This document shows, piece by piece, positions 41,084-50,363 of a stretch of 64,000 bases of DNA. The notes under the pieces were generated by a model. It was not told where the DNA came from and made no database searches. It saw only the letters and a program-made list of their open reading frames with translations. A program made the position numbers and the translations under genes. The DNA comes from JARDZU01 sp963730285 (GTDB lineage: Bacteria; Actinomycetota; Acidimicrobiia; Spongiisociales; ZC4RG35), in contig CAVSQY010000008.1 in assembly GCA_963730285.1 (NCBI GenBank), positions 186,001 to 250,000 on the forward strand, read 5' to 3'. Within the stretch, counting starts at the first letter, position 1. Each line of letters begins with the position of its first letter.

Positions 41084-42466
41084 ATGCGCATCAGGGCCAC
41101 GCTTCTCGCAGCGACCCTGGTGGCGTGCGGGGGCGTGGCGGGAGCCGACACAACCATCAGCCCGGTCACGTCGTCCACACAGCCAACAATCCCCCCGACG
41201 ACCACCACCACGGTCAAAGAGCCAATACCGATAGTGCTCGACGACTGCGAGACGCCCCAGATCGGTTTCTCGCCCCTGTGTGAGGCCTACCAGCTGGTGC
41301 AGGAGTGGCACATGGACCGGCCCATCGATCCCAACACTCTCGCCGAGGCGGCGCTGGGGGGTCTCTCCGCTTACGAGACAGACGTCAGGGAGGACCCACC
41401 TCGGGCCCTCATCTGTGCCATCCCCGACCCTGCCTTCCAGCCCCTTTGCGAAGAGCTGGCGAGTCGAATCACCGAGTCTTCCATACCTGTGGCGGATGCC
41501 ATGGAGGCCGCACTCCTGGCGATGGGCGACACCGGTCTGGAGCCCTTTTCCTATTACGTCCCGCCTGAGCTGGTTGGAAGCTTCAGGTCCAACGGCATCG
41601 TGAGCGGCGTGGGGGTGCTGCTCGATGCGACGGATGCCGCCGGGTCCCATTGCGTTCGCATAGCCCCAACCTGCCCCCTCGAGGTCGTCTTCGTACTCGA
41701 GGACAATCCCGGGGCAACCTTCGGGCTGATGCCAGGCGACCAGATAGTCACGGTTGACGGGGTGCAAGTGGCCGGCCTCGGATTCGTCGATGTCGCCACG
41801 CGGATAGCCGGTGACGAGAGCGGCACAGTCAGCATCGAGGTAGAGCGCGACGGAAACCGAATGGCCTTCGACATCGCGCGAAGTCCATTGACGGTCCCCA
41901 CCGTCGAAGTCGAGGTCCCGGTGCAGGGCATCGGATACATCCGAATCCCGGACTTCGAACAGGACATTGCGGACCTCGTTCATCGGGGACTGACGAGTTT
42001 GCTCGATGCCCGAGTCGACCGGCTCGTGGTGGACTTGCGAGACAACCCCGGGGGTTTCGTGGCCAGTGCCATCGATGTGGCGTCGGAGTTCATCGACGGT
42101 GGCGTCGTCGTCAAGACCGTGGGCCCCGGGCAAGACTTCGCCTACGAAGCAACCGAAGGCGGGTTGGCCAGTGGGCTGCCGATCAAGGTCCTGGTCAATG
42201 GTGGCACTGCCTCGGCGGCCGAGATCCTGGCCACAGCACTTCGTGATCGCAGGGCGGCCCAGGTGATAGGTGAGCCCACCTACGGTAAGAACGCCGCGCA
42301 GATAGCCTTCGAGCTGCGTAACGGCGGAGAGTTCAATGTCGCAGTCGCCCGATGGCTCAGCCCGGACGGAGCCACCGTCGCCGAAACCGGGATCATCCCC
42401 GATTTCACGACTCCTCTCCCCCAATCGATGTCAATCGAAGACCTGGTGCGGCTGGCCTATCCATGA
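41084..42466 (+). CDS. S41-family peptidase, lipoprotein (first of a tandem pair)
   Basis: A 460-residue protein. Lipobox TLVAC, a Thr-rich linker (residues about 23-45), a Cys-containing N-terminal domain (ETPQIGFSPLCEAYQLVQ), a PDZ domain (LMPGDQIVTVDGVQVAGLGF) and a C-terminal processing protease core: DLRDNPGG, VNGGTASAAEI with the catalytic Ser, and EPTYGKNA with the Lys. It should cleave proteins at the outer membrane face. Its stop overlaps the start of a related S41 gene (ATGA). Confidence 0.92.
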   Translation: MRIRATLLAATLVACGGVAGADTTISPVTSSTQPTIPPTTTTTVKEPIPIVLDDCETPQIGFSPLCEAYQLVQEWHMDRPIDPNTLAEAALGGLSAYETDVREDPPRALICAIPDPAFQPLCEELASRITESSIPVADAMEAALLAMGDTGLEPFSYYVPPELVGSFRSNGIVSGVGVLLDATDAAGSHCVRIAPTCPLEVVFVLEDNPGATFGLMPGDQIVTVDGVQVAGLGFVDVATRIAGDESGTVSIEVERDGNRMAFDIARSPLTVPTVEVEVPVQGIGYIRIPDFEQDIADLVHRGLTSLLDARVDRLVVDLRDNPGGFVASAIDVASEFIDGGVVVKTVGPGQDFAYEATEGGLASGLPIKVLVNGGTASAAEILATALRDRRAAQVIGEPTYGKNAAQIAFELRNGGEFNVAVARWLSPDGATVAETGIIPDFTTPLPQSMSIEDLVRLAYP

Positions 42467-43878
42467 CTGACAACCCACGGACCAAGCGCCTGGCAGCCTT
42501 CCTGGCCGTCATCATCCTGACGACGGCCTGCACGGTGGGCTCAGGCGCGGGGCAGGGCACCAGCGCCGACACCACGGTCACCTCGACATCACATGAGACG
42601 TCCACCACCGTCGACGACGCCGGGCGATCCCTGCGAATGGTGGGGTGCGACCCGGCCGAAGAAGAGGTCGAGATCGTCTGCGAGGCCTACCAATTGGTGC
42701 GCCAGCACTATGTCGACCAGATCTCCGACACCGACTTGGCGGCCGCGGCGAGTCGTGGGCTCGAGGATCTCGACGGGGCCGATTCGGGATCGGAGATGGT
42801 CTGCGCCGCGCCGGCTGTCGAGTTCCAGCCCGTTTGTGACATCGCCCTCGAGCAGGCAGACACCAGCGTAGAGGCGGCCGAGGCCATGGTCCAGGGAGTG
42901 GCCAACTACGCGTTGGATCCGAACTCGGTCTACTTCGATCAGCAAGCGCTGCAGTTGGTCCAGGAGGAGCAACAGGGCCAGATACAGGGGATCGGCGCCC
43001 TGGTGACCGCCGAGGACAGGTCATCTGGCGAGACCGTTCTCTGTGGGGTGATCTCCGACACTTGTCGAATGCTCATCGTGTCCACGATCGCCGGGAGCCC
43101 TGCCGAAGAGTCCGGCCTGCAACGCGACGACGAGGTAATTGCGGTCGACGGCGAGGACATCACGGGGTGGACGGTCGACACCGTCACCGCCACCGTGCGC
43201 GGGCCGGCCGGAACCGACGTCACGCTGACCCTGGTACGGGGCGGAAATCAGTTCGACTTGACCATCACCCGGGATGCGGTGGTGATCCCCGTGATCGTCG
43301 ACCAGGTGGTGGGAGATGCCGGATATATCGCACTCAACTTGTTCTCAGACAATGCGGACGAGCAGTTTGAGGAGGCGCTGGTTCAAGAGCTCGCCCAGGG
43401 CGTCGACTCCCTCGTGGTCGATCTCAGGGACAACCCCGGCGGTTTGCTCGACACCTCGGTGGCGATCGCCTCGCTCTTCCTCCCGGACGGGGATGTTGTC
43501 ATGACCCAGAGCCCCGAGTCGACCGTCTCATACCCGGTATCGGGAAACGTGATCGTCCCACCGAACGTGAAAGTCGTGTTCGTGGTCAACCGAGGCAGTG
43601 CCTCGGCCAGTGAGGTCGTCACCGGGGTCCTACAGGAGCGCGGCCGGATCACGGTGGTCGGTGAAAACACATTTGGCAAGAACACGGTTCAGCAACGTTT
43701 CAGCCTCTCCAACGGCGGATCTCTCAAGCTGACCATTGCCCGATGGCTGACGCCAGGCGGGCTCGACTTCGGCCAGGTCGGTATCACCCCCGACGTAGCC
43801 GACGACATCGAGGTGGGCCTCCCTATCGAAGAAGTGGTTCACGAGGCCCTGACGGCATCGGTCACCGTCCAACGCTGA
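42463..43878 (+). CDS. S41-family peptidase, lipoprotein (second of a tandem pair)
   Basis: A 471-residue paralogue of the preceding protein with the same plan: lipobox LTTAC, linker with Thr runs, a Cys domain (EIVCEAYQLVRQHYVDQ), PDZ (LQRDDEVIAVDGEDITGW), and DLRDNPGG, NRGSASASEV and ENTFGKNT as catalytic core. The pair arose by tandem duplication and then diverged. Both are translated from one message. No C-terminal anchor beyond the lipid. Confidence 0.92.
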   Translation: MTDNPRTKRLAAFLAVIILTTACTVGSGAGQGTSADTTVTSTSHETSTTVDDAGRSLRMVGCDPAEEEVEIVCEAYQLVRQHYVDQISDTDLAAAASRGLEDLDGADSGSEMVCAAPAVEFQPVCDIALEQADTSVEAAEAMVQGVANYALDPNSVYFDQQALQLVQEEQQGQIQGIGALVTAEDRSSGETVLCGVISDTCRMLIVSTIAGSPAEESGLQRDDEVIAVDGEDITGWTVDTVTATVRGPAGTDVTLTLVRGGNQFDLTITRDAVVIPVIVDQVVGDAGYIALNLFSDNADEQFEEALVQELAQGVDSLVVDLRDNPGGLLDTSVAIASLFLPDGDVVMTQSPESTVSYPVSGNVIVPPNVKVVFVVNRGSASASEVVTGVLQERGRITVVGENTFGKNTVQQRFSLSNGGSLKLTIARWLTPGGLDFGQVGITPDVADDIEVGLPIEEVVHEALTASVTVQR

Positions 43879-43896
43879 CCGCGAGGTCAGCCGAAG

Positions 43897-44532
43897 CTAT
43901 CCCAGGGGATAAGCGATGCCGGTGTTGGCATGACAGTCGTAGCCGTGCGGGTTCTTCGCCAGGTACTGCTGGTGATAGTCCTCGGCGTAGTAGAAGTCTC
44001 CCAACGGCGATATCTCAGTTGTGATGTCGCCAAACCCAAGCGGAGTCAACGCCGCCTGGTACTTGTCCTGTGAACGCTTGGCAATCTCGAGCTGGTCGTC
44101 GGTAGTTGTGTAGATGGCAGATCGATACTGGGATCCGGTGTCGTTTCCCTGACGCATACCCTGGGTCGGGTCGTGTGTCTCCCAGAAGACCTTCAGGAGC
44201 TCGTCATAGGAGATCTGTTCCGGCCGGTAGACGACCATCACCGCCTCGGTGTGCCCGGTGCGCCCAGTGCAGACCTCTTCATAGCTCGGGTTTGGCGTGT
44301 AACCCCCGGCGTAACCGACCGAAGTCGTATATACGCCGTCCAGCTTCCAAAACCGCCGCTCTGCGCCCCAAAAACAACCCATGCCGAAGACGGCTGTCTC
44401 GGTGTCCGCAGGGAACGGCCCGGTCAATGGGTTGCCATTGACGAAATGGGCCGCCGGCACCTCGACCGGCATCGAGCGCCCGGGCAGCGCGGACTCGGGT
44501 GCCGGAACCTCGGTCTTCTTGTGTCCAAACAT
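43897..44532 (-). CDS. msrA: Peptide methionine sulfoxide reductase A
   Basis: A 211-residue MsrA with the catalytic motif GMGCFWGAERRFWKL near residues 51-65; the Cys is encoded as Cys, not by TGA. Then SVGYAGGYTPNPSYEEVCTGRTGHTEAV, DPTQGMRQGNDTGSQYRS and YHQQYLAKNP. It repairs oxidised methionine (S-epimer). ATG 44532 has GGAGG 8 nt upstream. It ends just before the convergent S41 genes. Confidence 0.95.
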   Translation of the reverse strand: MFGHKKTEVPAPESALPGRSMPVEVPAAHFVNGNPLTGPFPADTETAVFGMGCFWGAERRFWKLDGVYTTSVGYAGGYTPNPSYEEVCTGRTGHTEAVMVVYRPEQISYDELLKVFWETHDPTQGMRQGNDTGSQYRSAIYTTTDDQLEIAKRSQDKYQAALTPLGFGDITTEISPLGDFYYAEDYHQQYLAKNPHGYDCHANTGIAYPLG

Positions 44533-44561
44533 TTGTCGACCTCCTGGGGTGATTGAACCGA

Positions 44562-44945
44562 TCAGTCGGTTAAGAGGGCATCAAGCTCCATCTCGACCTT
44601 CCATCGTGGGTCTAGCAAGCCGGCTACTACAACCATGGTGGCTGCCGGTCTAATCCCTGCGAAGACAGCCCCATGCGCCTCACCGACCTCATCTGCGATC
44701 GATGGATCGGTGATGAACATTCGAGTGCGGATGACGTCATCTGGCTTTCCACCGGCGTCGGCCAGGGCGCTCAGCATGATCTCGAGACAGCGAGAGGTCT
44801 GGGCAACGGGGTCCGGGTCGACCGTCCCATCCGGCCAGATCGGAGCGGTACCGGCCACTACCACCCAATTCCCGACGCGAACCGCTCGACTGAAGCCGTA
44901 GCGGCTCTCGAAGGGGCTTTCAGAAGACACCCTCATCTGCGACAT
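44562..44945 (-). CDS. RidA-family protein
   Basis: A 127-residue protein of the RidA/YjgF family: YGFSRAVRVGNWVVVAGTAPIWPDG, then DVIRTRMFITDPSIADEVGEAHGAVFAGIRPAATMVVV and the C-terminal MELDALL. The conserved Arg of the family (GIRPA) is present, so imine/enamine deaminase activity is plausible. It lies 29 bases upstream of msrA in the same direction. Confidence 0.87.
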   Translation of the reverse strand: MSQMRVSSESPFESRYGFSRAVRVGNWVVVAGTAPIWPDGTVDPDPVAQTSRCLEIMLSALADAGGKPDDVIRTRMFITDPSIADEVGEAHGAVFAGIRPAATMVVVAGLLDPRWKVEMELDALLTD

Positions 44946-45023
44946 CGTCGGGACCGTACCCGAACGAGACGTCCTCTCGCACTTCCGCTGACAACTGCGG
45001 TTGGGTACCCTCAGCCTGCACTC

Positions 45024-46223
45024 ATGCGTGCGCTGCGCACCATCCCCGTCGCGTTACTCCTCGCTGTCACCGTCGTGAATATGACGGTCGGCGGTCCTCT
45101 CGCGTTCGCCCAGAGCGTGAACGAGGCCGAGCAGAAGGCCGACGACGCCGCCAAGCGGGCCGAAGCTGCATCGGGCTTGGTCGACGATGCCGTCGCCAAC
45201 CGAGCGGAGGTCGAGGCGGAGCTGGCCGCGAGCATCACCAAAGTGAACGACTTGTCAGCCCGGTTGACCACGGTTGCTGTCGGGGTGGACAAGCTCGGAT
45301 CACAAATTGGCTTTGCCGACGCCGAACTGAGTGGGATACAGGCCGACATCGAGGTACAGGCCGTCGACGCGTATATGACGGCGGTGGCCGCTCCGGGAGT
45401 CACTTTGGTCAACTCCACCAATGTCGAGCGGGCCCTGGTGGCCGGCCAGGTCATGGGGGATGTCGTCAATGCCGGCCAGGCCGCGGTCGACCAGCTGATC
45501 GTCAAGCGAAAGGTGCTCAAGGACCTTCAATCCGAGTACCTGACCCAGGAGAAACAGCTCGCCGATGTCAAGGCCGAGATGGACGCCGAGATGGAACACC
45601 TGACCGGTCTCTACGAGACGGCCGATGCCGCCGTCGCCCAGGCAATGAGAGACGCCAACGTTGCCGACGCAACATATCGAGAGACGTTGAGCGCGGTCGA
45701 CACGGCCCGGGCGCGAGAAGCCGAGCGGCAACGGGAGGACAGCCGATCTGGCGGCACAACCACCACGACCACGGCGCCGACCGGGGACGGGACGACGACC
45801 TCGACTGTGGCTACCACCACCACAACCGCTGCATCGACGACCCCCTCGACGACGGCGCCGTCGGCCACGACCACGACCACCGCGAGTGCTGACGGCAGTT
45901 GGAATTTCCCACCGGGAGTCGAGCAATGGCGTGGTCTGGTCAAGCAGTACTTCCCCGGCAATCGCGTAGACGAGGCCCTCGCCATCCTGCAATGTGAGAG
46001 TGGAGGGGACCCGAACGCCTACAACCCCTATTCCGGGGCTTCGGGCTTGTTCCAATTCCTCCCGTCCACCTGGGCGAGCACAGCCCCGGCGGCCGGGTTC
46101 CCGGGTGCCAGCGTCTTCGACGCCGAGCCGAACATCGGCTCGGCTGCGTGGCTGGCCGGACGCTACGAACAGCTCGGCCTCTTCTACTGGCAGGCGTGGT
46201 CTTGTCGGAGAGTGTTCAACTAG
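45024..46223 (+). CDS. Secreted coiled-coil protein with C-terminal transglycosylase-like domain
   Basis: A 399-residue precursor. Signal peptide (residues about 1-29, ending AFAQ), a long coiled coil (about 31-240), a Thr/Ala linker with many TTTT runs (about 245-290) and a C-terminal SLT-like domain: EALAILQCESGGDPNAYNP and SGASGLFQFLPSTWAS, where the Glu is catalytic. This resembles peptidoglycan-cleaving secreted proteins with coiled-coil regulatory halves. ATG 45024 chosen for the signal peptide. A strong hairpin follows the stop. Confidence 0.88.
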   Translation: MRALRTIPVALLLAVTVVNMTVGGPLAFAQSVNEAEQKADDAAKRAEAASGLVDDAVANRAEVEAELAASITKVNDLSARLTTVAVGVDKLGSQIGFADAELSGIQADIEVQAVDAYMTAVAAPGVTLVNSTNVERALVAGQVMGDVVNAGQAAVDQLIVKRKVLKDLQSEYLTQEKQLADVKAEMDAEMEHLTGLYETADAAVAQAMRDANVADATYRETLSAVDTARAREAERQREDSRSGGTTTTTTAPTGDGTTTSTVATTTTTAASTTPSTTAPSATTTTTASADGSWNFPPGVEQWRGLVKQYFPGNRVDEALAILQCESGGDPNAYNPYSGASGLFQFLPSTWASTAPAAGFPGASVFDAEPNIGSAAWLAGRYEQLGLFYWQAWSCRRVFN

Positions 46224-46241
46224 CCCCCCGATCGGGGGGCT
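46222..46241 (+). terminator. Strong hairpin after the transglycosylase-like gene
   Basis: AGCCCCCC and GGGGGGCT flank the loop GATC, an 8-bp GC-rich stem overlapping the TAG stop, followed by TCC. Confidence 0.65.
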
Positions 46242-46285
46242 TCCAACCGGCGTGATCTGTCGCGGGCCTTACAATCCCGCACCCC

Positions 46286-47605
46286 ATGGACACACCCCCA
46301 GGACACGACGCCCGCCAGATCTCCCTCATCGCCGTGGCTCTGGGCGTGACGGTCCCGGGTCTCTTTCTCCGTTTGACCGGCGCGGCGGTTGACCCGATTC
46401 TCGGAGCCTTCCTCTTCGGCCTGGCCATAGTCGGGGCAGCCTTCATGCTCTCCTGGGCCGCAGAGGTGGTGCAATTGGACATAGCCGCCGGTCTCGCCCT
46501 TGCCCTCCTGGCACTCATCGCCATCCTGCCCGAGTATGCGGTCGACTTCGTCTTCACCGCCAAAGCGGGCTCTGAGTTCGCAACCACCGGTGCTGCAACA
46601 CGATACGCGCGGCTAGCTCTTGCCAACATGACGGGTGGCAATCAGCTTCTGATCGGGCTGGGCTGGCCGGCGGTGATCCTGATCGGCACATGGCGTGTCA
46701 GGCGAAAAAAGAGCAGCCCGCGAGAAGCAGAAGGCACCACTGCCAGGGCAATCCGTCTCGGCCGGGGCCAGACGGTCGACATCGCCTATCTGACACTCGC
46801 ATCGTTGTATGGCATGACGCTGTTCCTCAAGCAGACCCTGACCCCATTCGATGCGTTGGTCCTCGTGACCATCTATGTCTTCTACCTTCGCCGGCTGACC
46901 GGCGCACCACCGGAGGAGCCTCATCTAGTAGGGCCATCCGCATTCATAGGTGGGCTACCGACCCGGCTACGACGGGTGATCAACTACACGATGTTCGTGG
47001 TCGCTGCAGCTGTGATCCTGGCGTGCGCCGAGCCTTTTGCCGAGTCGATCATCCATGTCGGGGAGCAAATCGGGGTCAGCGAGTTCCTGCTGGTCAAATG
47101 GATAGCGCCCACCGCGTCCGAGGCCCCAGAGCTCCTGGTGGCCACACTGTTCGCCTGGCGACTTGCCAGTCGAACCGGGCTGGGGGCGCTGCTCTCCTCA
47201 AAGGTGAATCAGTGGACCCTGCTGGTCGGAACCCTCCCGATCGTGTTCTCGATCTTCGCCGGGGTGCTCCATGGATTGCCGCTCGACGATGTGCAGCGGG
47301 TGGAGCTCCTGGTGACCGCGGCTCAATCGGTCTTTGCAGTAGCCATCATCTCCAGTCGAACGGTTAGTCGTGGCGAGGCATGGACGATGCTGGCCCTCTT
47401 CTGCGCCCAACTTGCCGAATCAGGGCTGGCCGAGTTGGGACATCTGACGGAGCGGATGTCGATCCACGCTCGGGAAGGTGTCGCCGTGGTCTTCATCCTC
47501 AGCGCCCTCTGGGTTCTGAGAAAGGACTGGAGACCGTTTCTCGTAAATCTGCGTGACGGGTTCCGCACCCCGTGGGCGGAGCTCAGCAGTGAGGAGGCCG
47601 GCTGA
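46286..47605 (+). CDS. Sodium/calcium exchanger-family membrane protein
   Basis: A 439-residue protein with 10 to 12 helices in two inverted halves. The alpha repeats are seen as IAILPEYAVDFVF near residue 75 and WIAPTASEAPELLVATLF near residue 275, both with the conserved acidic residue of CaCA exchangers. A NMTGGNQLLIG segment matches the first repeat. It should exchange Ca2+ or another cation for Na+ or H+. TACAAT lies 10 bases before the ATG. Confidence 0.85.
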   Translation: MDTPPGHDARQISLIAVALGVTVPGLFLRLTGAAVDPILGAFLFGLAIVGAAFMLSWAAEVVQLDIAAGLALALLALIAILPEYAVDFVFTAKAGSEFATTGAATRYARLALANMTGGNQLLIGLGWPAVILIGTWRVRRKKSSPREAEGTTARAIRLGRGQTVDIAYLTLASLYGMTLFLKQTLTPFDALVLVTIYVFYLRRLTGAPPEEPHLVGPSAFIGGLPTRLRRVINYTMFVVAAAVILACAEPFAESIIHVGEQIGVSEFLLVKWIAPTASEAPELLVATLFAWRLASRTGLGALLSSKVNQWTLLVGTLPIVFSIFAGVLHGLPLDDVQRVELLVTAAQSVFAVAIISSRTVSRGEAWTMLALFCAQLAESGLAELGHLTERMSIHAREGVAVVFILSALWVLRKDWRPFLVNLRDGFRTPWAELSSEEAG

Positions 47606-47624
47606 GCGTGACCCGTTCGACCGG

Positions 47625-48077
47625 TCAGGCTCCCCAGCGGTAGACCATGGCCACCACCACCGCGGCCAAGAGAAAGATCTCGACGAGGTTGAAGCCCCAG
47701 AGCGAACCGATGGCTGCCTTGCCCGCGGCGTCATCGCCCGACTCGAATGCCTCCAACGCCCGTGTCTCCCGTGAGCCGCCATATACCGAATTGCCGACCG
47801 CACTGAGCACGAACACGGTCAGTCCCAGGATCACGAAGAGGCTCCCGAACCCATAAGCCCCATCACTCGACATGACGAGACCGATCCCCGAGAGAAGTGT
47901 GAGAATGGCGGCGGGAGTGAAGAAGCGGGTGCCCATGGCTTGAGACGCCTTCATCGATGCCACCGCGATCGCACCTCCCCGGTTCACCAATCTCGATGAG
48001 ATGAACGTGCCGCTGAGGCCGCCACCAAACCAGGCCGCCACCGACAGGACATGTATGGCGAGGAGCAAGTTTCTCAA
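47625..48077 (-). CDS. Small integral membrane protein (DUF2269-like)
   Basis: A 150-residue protein with four helices: LLLAIHVLSVAAWFGGGLSG, then TRFFTPAAILTLLSGIGLV and SLWGFNLVEIFLLAAVVVAMVY. The HVLSVAAWFGG start is typical of DUF2269/CopD-like membrane proteins with a conserved His. TTG 48077 is taken as start because GGGAGAG lies 5 nt upstream; the frame to 48167 is upstream noise. Function unknown. Confidence 0.78.
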   Translation of the reverse strand: MRNLLLAIHVLSVAAWFGGGLSGTFISSRLVNRGGAIAVASMKASQAMGTRFFTPAAILTLLSGIGLVMSSDGAYGFGSLFVILGLTVFVLSAVGNSVYGGSRETRALEAFESGDDAAGKAAIGSLWGFNLVEIFLLAAVVVAMVYRWGA

Positions 48078-48295
48078 GGCATCTCTCCCTTTCTCGTCGA
48101 CCGCGAAAAGGCCCGAGCCGTCGCCCGGTCCTGGCCGGGCGTGGCGAGCCGGGGCGATCCTATCCAAAGAGCGCCCTGCCGCCTCGCCTTTTCTCCTCCC
48201 GTGGCAAACTTGGGTTCAGAGCGCGCAAGATCATGGATTGTGGGACGGCATCTCCGATCTAAGGTGTGGTTGGCAGAAGTGGGGGCTTTGGTGAC

Positions 48296-48709
48296 ATGAC
48301 GACTTTTCCCGGGGTGGCAGAGCTGAATGAGACCAATGTGCCGGTCATCGTCGGTCTCGACGATGAGCGGATACGTCTGGTTGCGGGCGAGGTCGCCATC
48401 GGTGAGTGGCCGATCGGGGAGTATTCGATCATCGACCTCGGCTCCGGCACTTTCGTCATAGAGGCCGCCGATGACTCGATCCCATTTCACCCCGACGACC
48501 CGGGTGGATTTGCGCGTGGAATCGCACCCACCAGGATCGACGTGGTTTCGGGCACGGCCAGCAGCAACGGTGCGCGGGCCAACACCTCCGACACCGTCGA
48601 TATCCGCGAAGGGCCCAAGCCCGGTGTCAAGACCATGGTGGGTTTCTATGCCCTGGTCGCCGTCACCGGCGGCTTGGGCATTTGGGCTCTGATCAGCCTC
48701 TTCCTCTGA
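48296..48709 (+). CDS. Unknown protein with C-terminal membrane helix
   Basis: A 137-residue protein: a soluble domain rich in short beta strands (IRLVAGEVAIGEWPIGEYSIIDLGSGTFVIEA) with an acidic loop, then a C-terminal helix FYALVAVTGGLGIWALISLFL that anchors it. No signal peptide, so the domain should face the cytoplasm. Function unknown. Its end abuts the convergent gene ending at 48710. Confidence 0.7.
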   Translation: MTTFPGVAELNETNVPVIVGLDDERIRLVAGEVAIGEWPIGEYSIIDLGSGTFVIEAADDSIPFHPDDPGGFARGIAPTRIDVVSGTASSNGARANTSDTVDIREGPKPGVKTMVGFYALVAVTGGLGIWALISLFL

Positions 48710-49276
48710 TCAACTGGGAAGCTCCATCCAACCACCCACCCGAGCCAGGAGATACTCGCTCACGTCGTGTGAGCGGTCCAAGACTTCGCAGAGCTGTTCC
48801 CTGCCCATGAGAACGTCCACCAGGCTCACCGAGGACTTGCCTGTAATGGTGAGCCGACGCTCGGGTGCGTCCGTCACAGCCCCATAGGAGTCGATCGCAG
48901 ACACTTCCACCGGCAGGCCCAGACCACCCACACCAGCGAGGTCGGTTGCCAACACCAGAAGGTCGGGGGGACTGTGCAGTGGTGGGACGGCCCAATTGAA
49001 GAAGAGATCGAGGTGATAGATGTCCTCTGGCTCTTCGAAATCGGCGTCCATCTGATCCAATTGCTCGCGAAGGTTGAGGATCACCTTTGGATCGACGTCC
49101 AGGGCGACATGGAGGTCGATCGGACCACCGCAACCGGCCTCGGGGTGAAGATCCACCTCCCAGGACTGACGCAAGGAGTAGGTCTCCACGAAGTGGCGCT
49201 CGTCGTGGACATGGAAGCCATGCTCTGTCGCATGTTCCTTGAGGTCGGTGACGAATCCGGCTATGTCAACTGACAT
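48710..49276 (-). CDS. Unknown soluble protein
   Basis: A 188-residue soluble protein starting MSVDIAGFVTDLKEHATEHGFHVHDERHFVETYSL. It has a Cys in AGCGGPIDLHVALDVDPKV and a C-terminal helix with LVDVLMGREQLCEVLDRSHDVSEYLL. No domain is recognised. It is followed at once by the convergent membrane-anchored gene; BrkB-type gene lies upstream across 48 bases in the same direction. Confidence 0.68.
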   Translation of the reverse strand: MSVDIAGFVTDLKEHATEHGFHVHDERHFVETYSLRQSWEVDLHPEAGCGGPIDLHVALDVDPKVILNLREQLDQMDADFEEPEDIYHLDLFFNWAVPPLHSPPDLLVLATDLAGVGGLGLPVEVSAIDSYGAVTDAPERRLTITGKSSVSLVDVLMGREQLCEVLDRSHDVSEYLLARVGGWMELPS

Positions 49277-49324
49277 CGTCCCGAGGTTATTGGAGTCTGA
49301 CGCCAATTCACAGTGGGCCCGGCC

Positions 49325-50329
49325 TCAACGATTCTTCCGACGCCATCCGACCACCAAGCCGACGACGAAGGCCGCCAGTGCCGTCTGTGGCAAGGTTCGG
49401 GGTGGCTCGGACACGAGGACCTGTGGGTCATCGTTGAGATGGCGCCCTCGGTCTGGTTCATCTTGTGACTCGATTCTCTCGGCATGGACCTTGGTTACCT
49501 CGGCCCCGAAGAGGAAGACAGTGGACAAGAGGTATGCGAGGAAGATCACGACGACGAAAGACGTCGCAAATCCCACCGCGGTCTTCGCCCCCACCCTCTC
49601 GAAGTAGAGCCCGATCAGATAAGACGATCCCACGAAAACGACCGACGTGAAGAGCCCTCCCGTCCATATCGCCCGCCATGGAATCCTGATCGCGGTCATC
49701 GTCTGGAAGATAAGGGCGAATACCAAGGGAAGTAGGACAATTGAGACCACTGGGCTGAGGAAGGTGATCACATCGTGGAGAGTGCCCAGGTCGTTCGGGA
49801 GAAGGTCCCCGAGAAATCGCCACAGGCTGTTCACGATCAGGATCGCCACGACTACGAGACCCAATCCCAATGCCCAGATGAAGGCCAATCCGCGTTTGCG
49901 AATCGTGGCCCATAGGCCCGAGATCCTCTCCTGGGGCACCTCGAAGATGTCATTGAGATCCATCTGTACCTCGAGGAACAGACTGGAGGCCGTCCACAGC
50001 AGAAGCACGCCGCCAAGGACGGCGGCGGTGTTGGCGGTTTTGCTCGCCGATTCGATCAGGTCCGAGAATGTGGAGGCGATGTCGGAGCCGGCCAGGGACC
50101 TGACCCCGTCCAGGAGACGGCTGGTCGCCTCCTCAGACCCGCCGAGAACGAGCCCGGCGATCGAGACCGCAATGATGAGGAGGGGGGCCAGGGCGAACAC
50201 TGATCGATAGGAGATGGCCGCCGCCATGCGCCCGACCCGGTCATGCCCAAAGGCCTGGGCTGCCGAAAGCAAAATCGACACCGGCGACCTCAACCAGGCC
50301 GGCAAACGATTGAGGAGCTTCTCGATCAC
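49325..50329 (-). CDS. YihY/BrkB-family membrane protein
   Basis: A 334-residue protein with six helices: AQAFGHDRVGRMAAAISYRSVFALAPLLIIAVSIAGLV, GGVLLLWTASSLFLEVQMDLNDIFEV, and the C-terminal FATSFVVVIFLAYLLSTVFLFGAEVTKV. These are the conserved blocks of the YihY/virulence factor BrkB family, of uncertain function (historically annotated as ribonuclease BN). A charged cytoplasmic tail and a last helix follow. The next gene to the right is divergent. Confidence 0.92.
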   Translation of the reverse strand: MIEKLLNRLPAWLRSPVSILLSAAQAFGHDRVGRMAAAISYRSVFALAPLLIIAVSIAGLVLGGSEEATSRLLDGVRSLAGSDIASTFSDLIESASKTANTAAVLGGVLLLWTASSLFLEVQMDLNDIFEVPQERISGLWATIRKRGLAFIWALGLGLVVVAILIVNSLWRFLGDLLPNDLGTLHDVITFLSPVVSIVLLPLVFALIFQTMTAIRIPWRAIWTGGLFTSVVFVGSSYLIGLYFERVGAKTAVGFATSFVVVIFLAYLLSTVFLFGAEVTKVHAERIESQDEPDRGRHLNDDPQVLVSEPPRTLPQTALAAFVVGLVVGWRRKNR

Positions 50330-50350
50330 GGGGTCCAGGGTATCGCCGCA

Positions 50351-50356
50351 TACACT
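50351..50356 (+). promoter_or_regulatory. Candidate -10 for a leaderless DNA-ligase mRNA
   Basis: TACACT ends 7 bases before GTG 50364; no ribosome site. Confidence 0.45.
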
Positions 50357-50363
50357 CGCCCCG

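Noticed and set aside
41042..42424. N-terminal extension of the amidohydrolase
   Set aside because: It is the reverse strand of the S41 peptidase gene; the amidohydrolase domain begins at 41041.
43897..44532. MsrA as a second selenoprotein
   Set aside because: MsrA is sometimes a selenoprotein, but here the catalytic GCFWG has a normal Cys codon.
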